Assembly (NCBI GenBank): GCA_964615975.1
Contig: CAZTTH010000076.1
Span: 1-12,238 of the forward strand
DNA: 12,238 nucleotides
Reading direction: 5' to 3'
Source of the DNA: CAZTTH01 sp964615975
Lineage (GTDB): Bacteria > Verrucomicrobiota > Lentisphaeria > JABSQK01 > JAJFLO01
Shown: positions 1 through 6,972 of the stretch, piece by piece
How the letters are laid out: the number at the start of each line of letters is the position of its first letter
How positions within the stretch are numbered: position 1 is the first letter of the stretch
Made by a program: the position numbers and the translations under genes
Notes under the pieces: generated by a model
The model's input: the letters and a program-made list of their open reading frames with translations, nothing else
Databases searched by the model: none
Told to the model about the DNA's origin: nothing

Positions 1-195
1 ATGCGGATAGAGGATCTACCTAAATGGATGCACGCGATTCCTGTACTCATCGGGGTTGCGTTAGCAATAACCGGCATGTATGTATTCCCAATGTTTGGTC
101 TTAGAAATATGCTTGGCCCGATCATTGGTTTACCTACGGGGTTTATTGTGGGTTTCATCATTCTGGCTGTGATCGCGAAAGCCAAAGGGGAATAA
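1..195 (+). CDS. Small two-helix membrane protein, function unknown (possibly 5'-truncated)
   Basis: This gene encodes 64 residues if the ATG at the first base of the window is the true start. The frame is open to the window edge, so the protein could extend upstream, and no ribosome binding site can be seen. Two hydrophobic segments are visible: about residues 12-31 (starting HAIPVLIGVALAITG) and about residues 38-59 (starting LGPIIGLPTGFIVGF). They are separated by a short loop containing Gly, Arg and Asn, and the protein ends in a charged KAKGE tail. This is the layout of a small integral inner-membrane protein with a helical hairpin. I do not recognise the family. It is the only plus-strand gene and faces the kinase gene tail to tail across 214 bases, so it is probably not part of the minus-strand operon. 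Clean TAA stop at 193-195. Confidence 0.55.
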   Translation: MRIEDLPKWMHAIPVLIGVALAITGMYVFPMFGLRNMLGPIIGLPTGFIVGFIILAVIAKAKGE

Positions 196-204
196 TAACC
201 GCAA

Positions 205-228
205 CCAGGATCGAACTTTTCACCCTGG
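205..228 (+). repeat. Short inverted repeat after the small membrane-protein gene
   Basis: CCAGG at 205-209 pairs with CCTGG at 224-228 around a 14-base loop, 10 bases after the stop codon of the small membrane-protein gene. The stem is only 5 bp and the following bases (GTGTTTCCC) are not a clean T tract. It is at best a weak plus-strand terminator. Confidence 0.2.
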
Positions 229-246
229 GTGTTTCCCATATATTTT

Positions 247-298
247 CCTAAGGCAAGGTATTGTTTTATTCATAATCTACCCATGGCGTTGCCTTGGG
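247..298. repeat. 10-base imperfect inverted repeat in convergent intergenic region
   Basis: CCTAAGGCAA at 247-256 pairs with TTGCCTTGGG at 289-298. On a plus-strand RNA this is 10 bp including one G-U pair; on the minus strand that position becomes a mismatch. The loop is 32 bases and AT-rich. No T tract follows on either strand, so a simple intrinsic terminator is unlikely. It could be part of a processed 3' end or a structured RNA. It lies between two convergent genes where no coding frame is convincing. Confidence 0.3.
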
Positions 299-351
299 CT
301 AAGTTATCTCAGCTCCCCCTAAACGGGACAGCAAAAGACATACATACCAGA

Positions 352-378
352 GCCATCAGGATGCGAACACCTGATGGC
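352..378 (-). terminator. Candidate terminator downstream of the kinase gene
   Basis: A perfect 9-bp stem, GCCATCAGG (352-360) with CCTGATGGC (370-378), closes a 9-base loop. It starts 31 bases beyond the kinase stop codon in the minus-strand direction. Downstream on that strand the sequence is T-rich but interrupted (TATGTATGTCTTTT), so this is an imperfect intrinsic terminator for the kinase transcript. On the plus strand no T tract follows. The stem is directly visible; the termination role is inferred. Confidence 0.45.
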
Positions 379-409
379 GATTCGTATTGCCAGGGAATAA
401 AACTGCTTG

Positions 410-3400
410 TTATTTTCCCCTGAGTTGAGTCAATGTCTGACGATATAAGTTGAGATAAGCGGCAGAGACCGATGGTTCGGGACTGACAAGTTCCAATTGG
501 GAAAGAGCGGGATCGTACTGCCCCAGTTGCCAGTAACATTGAGAAATTTGAAGTTCGGTTTCCCTGGCACCATTACGTTGCGCCTTCAGGAAAAGATCAA
601 CCGCCGGTTTCCACAACCCCCGGTACATATACCATGTGCCGATGGCGGTCAATGAATCTGTATTTTCCGGGTGGGCCAGGTTCTGTTGCCGCATCGAAGG
701 GAGTCGATCCAGAAAACGACTGTATTTCTCCGGGGTACCGAAATCCCATATCTTAATGGTTTTATCCTGTCCACAAGTCAGTACCAGTTTCCCATTCGCC
801 GCAACTTCCATCGCGGTGATACCATGATCATGTTCAGTAAAGACACCGATCGCTTTACCAGTATCGACACTCCAGACACTCAATTCTCCCCGCCGGTTCA
901 CGGCGAACACGTATAACCCGTCAGCAGTAAATGCGACATCGGTAATTTCCAGAAATGTCGACTGAGTGATTTCACGCAGCAAATTCCCGTTGCTTGGATC
1001 CCATAGGCTCAGACTGCCGGTGCGGGATCCGGCAAGCAGGATTGTTTCATCCGCAGACAATTCGGCAGTGCGGACATCAGGGATGGAGAATTCTCGCGTA
1101 ATCTCAAGTGATGGCAACGTATAAATACACACTTTTTCATCATTGGTGACGGCAATCGCCTTATCACCTTTAGCCGCAATGTTTAGCTTGCGGGTAAGCT
1201 GCTTGACAACCGGTGTTTTAGCTGCCGGTTTTAGTTGATCCAGGCTCCAATACACCATCAAATCATCCTTGTAGACCACAAGGAAATAATCGCGTGCAGG
1301 GGACATCGCGCCAAAAAGTATCGGACCAAATTCATTGGACAATAATTTATTGGTCCCTGAAATCATATCCCAGAGACGAATGCTGCCATCGAGACTAGCT
1401 GAGATGATATGCTGATCATCGTCGGTGAACCCGACAAAAGTAACATTGCGTTCATGACCCTTGAAGGTTTTTAATGGTGTACCTGTGGCGACATCCCAGA
1501 GAATCACCATCTTGTCACTGCCACCCGAAACCATCAAGCGGTTATCCCGAGAGAATTGAGCGATGTTTTCCAAGCCGGTGTGTCCTGCACAATTGACTAG
1601 TTCACGAAATTGACCGGTTGGAATCACAATCAAATTTTCATCGGGTCCGGTGGTAAATGCCAATCTTCCATCCAGAGAAAATTTAAGTTTATTAGAATTC
1701 AGGCTTGAGCAATAACTGCGTTTTAGTGGCTCACGGTTCATCCGATCCCAAATGATGATTTGACCATTTTGATACGCAGCGACCATAACATCAGGGGAAG
1801 TGGATATATAAAGATTTATCACCAATGAATTGGCCGCGATATATTCGGCTTTGCGATTGCCGGAATTCACCTCCCAGGAAGTGATCTGGCCTTCACTATC
1901 ACCACCATAAGCGAGGACATCCTGATTGCCGAAGCGAACTATGACAATCGGCACTTTGCCAGCCGACATGGTCTGTAATAACTTACCCGAATTTACCTGC
2001 CATACTCGTACCATGGCGTCATCTCCCCCGGATAGAATCAAATCGCCGGCAGCAGAAAAATCCACACTCTCGACACCACCGGGATGACCATCAAGTTCAT
2101 GAATGGTGGTCCCAGATTCTATATTCCATAATTCAATCCGTCCATCCGCGCTGGCGGAAGCCGCGGTTTCTCCAGTCGGCGACCAGGCCAGGCTAGTGAT
2201 CCAACGGGTGTGAAGATGGCGCGAATAACGCAACGTGTCAGCAGTGAGATCCCATACCCCAACCTTGCCATCATAATGTCCAGCCAACACCATTGATCCA
2301 GCGGGGGAGAAGGCCAGATAAACGGCAGGATTTACCAGATCTGGATGAGCTAATTCCCGGATTTTGCTCCCGGTGATCAAATCCCAGATAATAAGTTTCC
2401 CAGCAGTAGTCCCCGAACATCCGAGCGTGCCATCCGCTGAAATGGCTAAAGATATTGGCGCTGATCCCTGATTGGGTAAAACCACCAGCGGCAATGGGGA
2501 ATGACGATAAGATTTCCACCGACCGAGTTGCGCGGGAAATGGTGAATCGCCAAGCAGCGCCAGGAGATTTTCGGCTTCACTATAATTGGGCAACGCCTGC
2601 TCCCACTGGCGCAAGGCTCCCCAGGCATTGCCTTCAGCGATAAGGCTTTGTGCCAATCGGCGTTGTGCCGACAACGATTCAGCGGCAGCGGTTTCAGCAA
2701 ATGTTTCGGCTTGCTTTTGATGATGACGGGCAAGTTTTTCACTCTCCATTAATTGGACCATGAATATGATTGTCATGATGAGGATAATCAGTATCGCGGA
2801 AGTTAAAATCAGATGCCGTTTGATCATCAGGATGAGCAATTTTATAATTCCAGCATCTTCCGCGGATGTGGCAAATCCAGACTGATATTTACGAATATCT
2901 TCCTGTAACTCCGCAACCGTTTGATACCTCATGTTCACCTCTGGCGATATCGCCTTCATGACCACCGCGGAAAGGGATTGAGGCACCCGTTTTCCCGGGC
3001 AATGAATGGGAATGGGGATTTCTCCCAGATTATACTCATCCGGATTGATTTCGGATAATTTACTGGGAGGTATTACAGCGCCGTTTTTCAACCAGACATA
3101 AAATGATTGGGGACTCGAGGGCGAGAATGGCAACCGGAGGGTCAACAAATAGTAGAGGATGACACCAAGGGAAAAGACATCACAACGTTGATCGATATCC
3201 TGAATCCGTCCTTCTCTTTGTTCCGGCGCCATAAACCCAAGCGTGCCAAACACTTCACCGGCCATGGTGTTATAGGTATCCAGGTGGGGAAATTTCTCGC
3301 TGAAATCGATGATTCTGGTTCCCTCTGGTTCATTTGATCCGGATGGGGAAGCTACTACCTGGTCAGGTGCTGGAGATGGTGAATCTGATGACTCCTTTTG

Positions 3401-4105
3401 GGCTGACAGATCTTTCGAGGTATCCAATTCCTTAAAAAAAATATGCAAATCCTGGTAAAAAGGTGAACTGGTCATCACCTTGGCAATTCCCCAATCCAAG
3501 ACCAACACTTCGCCAAACTCCCCCACCATGATATTTTCAGGTTTTAAGTCCCGATGAATAATGCCACGGTGATGCGCGAAGGCGATCGCGTCGCAAACAC
3601 TTTGAAAGATATTGAGTAATCGCGACAGCGGATACTGATCGCAGGTTTCGCGGTGCTGATTTTGCAGATTGGCAAGGATTTTTTGCAGATTTGTCCCCTT
3701 GATCTTTTTCATGGTATAACAAATCCGGTACTCGTTATCCATGCCCAAATCATGGATCGGAATGATGTTGGGATGTTCGAGATGAGCGGTAACAACGCCT
3801 TCAGCGATAAAGCGTTGGATCGCGATACGAGAAGTGACATCGGCTTTGATGACCTTGAGCGCTACCTGCCGGCGACAATTATTATCCATGGCGAGAAAGA
3901 TTTCTCCCATACCGCCATGCGCGAACCGGGTAATGATGCGATATTTGTCCTCTGGTATTCTGCTGACATCAAAAGGATTTTGCGGGGGAGGCGGATTCGA
4001 CCAGGAACGTCCTTTTTTGTCTTTCGGCATGGGAACGGTCACAGGATAGCCATCGGGGTCCGACCCGATTGGTTTGGGCTGATGGGGTGGGAGGTTTGAG
4101 TCCAT
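410..4105 (-). CDS. Membrane-bound Hanks-type Ser/Thr protein kinase with two WD40 propellers and C-terminal TPR
   Basis: This 1231-residue protein is predicted to phosphorylate Ser/Thr on cytoplasmic partners in response to a signal on the far side of the inner membrane. After a Pro-rich N-terminal 50 residues, the kinase domain spans about 55-405. It has a glycine loop at 62-70 (AHGGMGEIF), ATP lysine K84 (VALK), a candidate helix-C glutamate E102, the catalytic loop HRDLKPEN at 184-191, metal-binding DWG at 204-206 in place of DFG (a common variant here), and the substrate/APE motif GTLGFMAPE at 287-295. About 75 residues rich in Ser, Pro and acidic residues are inserted in the activation segment between DWG and APE. 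A single membrane helix lies at about 431-451, with Lys/Arg before it, so the kinase should be inside. A helical or coiled stretch and a TPR-like stretch follow (about 453-520). Fourteen WD40 blades at roughly 42-residue spacing (about 545-1121) suggest two seven-bladed propellers, and a TPR-like tail covers 1150-1225. No good Shine-Dalgarno precedes the ATG; the next Met (residue 26) has none either. The gene is 251 bases downstream of the exoprotein gene, so it may be separately transcribed. Family identity is firm; ligand and targets are unknown. Confidence 0.93.
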   Translation of the reverse strand: MDSNLPPHQPKPIGSDPDGYPVTVPMPKDKKGRSWSNPPPPQNPFDVSRIPEDKYRIITRFAHGGMGEIFLAMDNNCRRQVALKVIKADVTSRIAIQRFIAEGVVTAHLEHPNIIPIHDLGMDNEYRICYTMKKIKGTNLQKILANLQNQHRETCDQYPLSRLLNIFQSVCDAIAFAHHRGIIHRDLKPENIMVGEFGEVLVLDWGIAKVMTSSPFYQDLHIFFKELDTSKDLSAQKESSDSPSPAPDQVVASPSGSNEPEGTRIIDFSEKFPHLDTYNTMAGEVFGTLGFMAPEQREGRIQDIDQRCDVFSLGVILYYLLTLRLPFSPSSPQSFYVWLKNGAVIPPSKLSEINPDEYNLGEIPIPIHCPGKRVPQSLSAVVMKAISPEVNMRYQTVAELQEDIRKYQSGFATSAEDAGIIKLLILMIKRHLILTSAILIILIMTIIFMVQLMESEKLARHHQKQAETFAETAAAESLSAQRRLAQSLIAEGNAWGALRQWEQALPNYSEAENLLALLGDSPFPAQLGRWKSYRHSPLPLVVLPNQGSAPISLAISADGTLGCSGTTAGKLIIWDLITGSKIRELAHPDLVNPAVYLAFSPAGSMVLAGHYDGKVGVWDLTADTLRYSRHLHTRWITSLAWSPTGETAASASADGRIELWNIESGTTIHELDGHPGGVESVDFSAAGDLILSGGDDAMVRVWQVNSGKLLQTMSAGKVPIVIVRFGNQDVLAYGGDSEGQITSWEVNSGNRKAEYIAANSLVINLYISTSPDVMVAAYQNGQIIIWDRMNREPLKRSYCSSLNSNKLKFSLDGRLAFTTGPDENLIVIPTGQFRELVNCAGHTGLENIAQFSRDNRLMVSGGSDKMVILWDVATGTPLKTFKGHERNVTFVGFTDDDQHIISASLDGSIRLWDMISGTNKLLSNEFGPILFGAMSPARDYFLVVYKDDLMVYWSLDQLKPAAKTPVVKQLTRKLNIAAKGDKAIAVTNDEKVCIYTLPSLEITREFSIPDVRTAELSADETILLAGSRTGSLSLWDPSNGNLLREITQSTFLEITDVAFTADGLYVFAVNRRGELSVWSVDTGKAIGVFTEHDHGITAMEVAANGKLVLTCGQDKTIKIWDFGTPEKYSRFLDRLPSMRQQNLAHPENTDSLTAIGTWYMYRGLWKPAVDLFLKAQRNGARETELQISQCYWQLGQYDPALSQLELVSPEPSVSAAYLNLYRQTLTQLRGK

Positions 4106-4233
4106 TGGCAGACAAAATAATACTTATTGGAGTATGTTTGATTTAATGAACGGCAACCATGACAACATCACCATACTGCAAAATTAGTCGCAAACAAACC
4201 CTGGATAAAAACAACAACTCTATAAAGATTAAC

Positions 4234-4249
4234 CACCGTGTGGACGGTG
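4234..4249. repeat. Hairpin/operator-like inverted repeat upstream of the kinase gene
   Basis: CACCGT (4234-4239) and ACGGTG (4244-4249) form a perfect 6-bp dyad around a 4-base centre, with two more A-T pairs beyond one mismatch. It lies 128 bases upstream of the kinase ATG and 107 bases past the exoprotein stop. No T tract follows on the minus strand (GTTAATCTTTATAG), so a terminator role is weak. Just downstream is a TATAGA that could be a -10 element, which would put the dyad near the -35, as an operator would be; no good -35 is visible. A second dyad, TTGAT-T-ATCAA, is adjacent at 4252-4262. I see no gene elsewhere in the 4106-4356 gap. Confidence 0.3.
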
Positions 4250-4356
4250 ATTTGATTATCAAGCGTTTGTAACACAGAATTACACCACATTATATCGTCA
4301 TGGATTATCGGTGAATCAAACCGACTAATTTTAATGAAGGGATAATCAACCAGTGA

Positions 4357-6972
4357 TTATTTCGGACAATCAAGGCAGGGCTGGGGAGGGATATAATCGA
4401 GCGCTGGAAAAGGTGCGTTGAGTTTGATCGATTCGTCTTCGGATTCATCCTTTTTAGCATCAGGAGAACTCCCATCATGAACACGCCAATCAAACCACAA
4501 ATTGGAGGGTGATAATGAAATACCTTCTCTTCCGGTCACGATTAAACTACTGGTATTTTCACTCCGCCGCGCCGCGCACGGCGCAATTACCCAATCCTCG
4601 GCATTGAAAAAGTCAGCGTTAAGGGCAATCAGACCGGAGCTGATGTCCGCGTCCGGCGAAGAAATGTCGACATTTCCATCTACCCCCAATTTCGATGATG
4701 CCTGCACTTTGCTGAGCGAGGATTTAATCAGGTTCTTGGTGAAAATGTTGATATTGCCCCCCATCCCGAGAATGGCGTTGGCGATTATTTGACTGTTGTT
4801 CAAAACCACATTGATCGGATCAATGGTAATATTACCGGCATTGCCATCGCCGCCATCCCCATGCACGCTCGTGGATATTTCACTATTGAAAAGATAAAGC
4901 AAATTTCGGACATCGATATTTATGCTGCCCCCCCCCGCCTCGATCGCAGATGTCTTGATCGAGCCATTATCATATAGTTGTATCGAATCATGTGCGGTGA
5001 TGGTAATATTTCCTGCTGATCCGGGATTCCCATTTGCTGCCCCCAACAATGATTCCGCGACAATTCCATTGGTCTTCCCGATTAATCCCATGCCATTCAG
5101 ATAAATATTATTGGCTTTAATGTTGATTTCGCCGCCAATCCCACTGCCAAAGGTGGTGGCGGCAACCAGTCCTAATCCGTCCAGGATGGTCAGATCATGA
5201 ACGATAATATTTATTGTTCCCCCTTTGCCGCCATCAACCGGCGCGGTCGTCTCGGAAAATATTCCGGTACGCGGCAGGGCATTGCCATCGATATGAATAG
5301 TAGTGGCTTTTATTTCGATAATTCCCCCCATACCTTGACCATGAGAGGAAATACTGACGATTGCTCCATCCAACAGGCGCAACGCACCGGTATTGATCGT
5401 GATATCGCCGCTTTTCCCGCCATTGGTTGGCGAAACCGTTTCCGCGAAGATACCGGCTAAAGGCATTCCCGGCCCCTCGGCGATTATTGATGAAGCGGTG
5501 ATATCAATAAAACCACCGTTTCCCACGCCATGGGTATTGGCGGTGATTCCGGCTTCTTTGATTTTTAAACTTCCGGTGTCGATGATAATATTCCCGCCTT
5601 CGCCGCTGCCAAAGGTATTGGCGGTGATTATACCATGATTCACCACACTGATATCCTCAGCGGTAATCGCGATATTTCCCCCATTACCCCCCGCATTTTC
5701 ACCACGGGTTTCTGATGATATTTTAGTAAGCGGTCCTCCCTGACCATCCAGGAGCAAGGTTTTAACATTCACAGTTACATTGCCCGCGTTTCCAGTTCCA
5801 AAGGAATTAGCGCCGACAGTCGCGCCATTGATAAGGGTAAGAGAATCGGCGATGATCGAAATATCTCCTCCATGAGCTTCGGCGCGGGTGTTGGACAAAA
5901 TCCCTAAATCCCGCTGGTTCCCAACTCCATCGATCAGGATCGTTCCGGAGAAAATATTGATCCTGCCGGATTCGACATTGGAAACTAAAATGCCCGCACC
6001 ACCAAGTATTTTCAGGCTGTCACTTTGGATATTGATGATCCCGCTGTTACCATCGACAATGATAATTCCAGCTTCAAACGGAGGTCCGGGCGGTTGACCT
6101 GGAGGTGGCATTTGGGCTGGGGGCGGCGGGTCATCCACGGTTGAATTTCCCACCAGACGAACTTCTCCCAATTGTGCAAATGCTTCCAGTTGAAAAGGGA
6201 AGCCATGAGCATCCTCAGTGATAATCGCTTCTCCTTGCGATTGCACACTCACCAGATTCACTCTGCCGCCTTTGCCTTCTATCAATCCTCCATTGACCTC
6301 AATGTCACCGCCAATCACAGAAAATACGCCGTCAGCCTGAATTTTGGTTCCATTGATGGCGATCCCCGCCGGAGTATCCCGGAGAAAACCATATGCGGAA
6401 GGAGGAGCGGTCGTCAAAATCGCTGGGGTCGCTAGTCTCGCCGGATAAATTTGATGGTCCGCGAATTTCAAGTAATCCGCAGTAGAGACATTGAAGGCGC
6501 CATCCACTTCTATTTGGGATTGCTTGCCGAAAATCACCCCAGCCGGATTGATGAAATAGAAATCCGCATTCTTGATTTCCGATTTTAATATCCCATCAAT
6601 CAGTGATGGTTGTCCACCGGTAACCCGGGCAATTACACTGGCAATTGAATCAGGCCCGGTAAAAACCGCGCTTTCCCCCGCATTGATATTGAACTGCCCA
6701 AAACTATGAAACAGGTTGCCACTATGTTGTGCGCCTAACTTCGCATCAATCGCGTAATTCGGTCCCGTTAATGTCATCGGACTTCCTGAACCGATCGATC
6801 CATCAGTCGTAATTTGAGCAGGAGTATACAGGGTCAATGCAAAAGCCATCCCAAGAATAACCGCAATCTTTCCGGTGAAGAAATTGACCGGATCTGACAA
6901 GGGAGATGACATTATCATGGTTTTTTTCTTTTTATTTTCAATTTTCAGTAGGATATCACAGTCTGTATTCAT
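4357..6972 (-). CDS. TpsA-type secreted exoprotein with filamentous-haemagglutinin N-terminal domain and beta-helix repeats
   Basis: This protein is predicted to be exported by Sec and then threaded through the outer membrane by the TpsB encoded at 9308-10933, folding outside the cell as a right-handed beta-helix. From the chosen start it has 871 residues. The start at 6970-6972 forms an ATGA overlap with the stop codon of the CHAT gene, with a weak GGGA about 8 bases upstream; an upstream in-frame GTG or ATG-like start is possible but would lie deeper in that gene. Residues 1-35 are a long charged leader (four consecutive Lys at 14-17), followed by a hydrophobic core ending near TPAQ (about 50-53). 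This resembles the extended signal peptides of TPS proteins. The TPS/haemagglutination domain covers about 54-200 and has NLFHSFGQFNI at 86-96 and NPAGVIFG at 142-149, the family hallmarks. A Pro-rich hinge lies at 280-298. Residues 300-790 are Gly/Ile/Asn-rich repeats of the type TFGSGxGGxI. The C-terminal block CAARR...VTGREG...SPSN (799-824) is like that ending cyanobacterial CHAT-linked TpsA proteins. A charged tail ends in CLDCPK. Its ligand or toxic activity, if any, is not evident. Confidence 0.9.
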   Translation of the reverse strand: MNTDCDILLKIENKKKKTMIMSSPLSDPVNFFTGKIAVILGMAFALTLYTPAQITTDGSIGSGSPMTLTGPNYAIDAKLGAQHSGNLFHSFGQFNINAGESAVFTGPDSIASVIARVTGGQPSLIDGILKSEIKNADFYFINPAGVIFGKQSQIEVDGAFNVSTADYLKFADHQIYPARLATPAILTTAPPSAYGFLRDTPAGIAINGTKIQADGVFSVIGGDIEVNGGLIEGKGGRVNLVSVQSQGEAIITEDAHGFPFQLEAFAQLGEVRLVGNSTVDDPPPPAQMPPPGQPPGPPFEAGIIIVDGNSGIINIQSDSLKILGGAGILVSNVESGRINIFSGTILIDGVGNQRDLGILSNTRAEAHGGDISIIADSLTLINGATVGANSFGTGNAGNVTVNVKTLLLDGQGGPLTKISSETRGENAGGNGGNIAITAEDISVVNHGIITANTFGSGEGGNIIIDTGSLKIKEAGITANTHGVGNGGFIDITASSIIAEGPGMPLAGIFAETVSPTNGGKSGDITINTGALRLLDGAIVSISSHGQGMGGIIEIKATTIHIDGNALPRTGIFSETTAPVDGGKGGTINIIVHDLTILDGLGLVAATTFGSGIGGEINIKANNIYLNGMGLIGKTNGIVAESLLGAANGNPGSAGNITITAHDSIQLYDNGSIKTSAIEAGGGSINIDVRNLLYLFNSEISTSVHGDGGDGNAGNITIDPINVVLNNSQIIANAILGMGGNINIFTKNLIKSSLSKVQASSKLGVDGNVDISSPDADISSGLIALNADFFNAEDWVIAPCAARRSENTSSLIVTGREGISLSPSNLWFDWRVHDGSSPDAKKDESEDESIKLNAPFPALDYIPPQPCLDCPK

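Noticed and set aside
229..423. 64-residue plus-strand open frame in the convergent gap
   Set aside because: It runs through the inverted repeats and into the kinase 3' end, has no ribosome binding site, and its product has no coherent structure.
3653..4099. 148-residue open frame on the plus strand opposite the kinase N-terminus
   Set aside because: It lies wholly antisense to the well-supported kinase catalytic domain, shows no domain-like features, and has no convincing start context.
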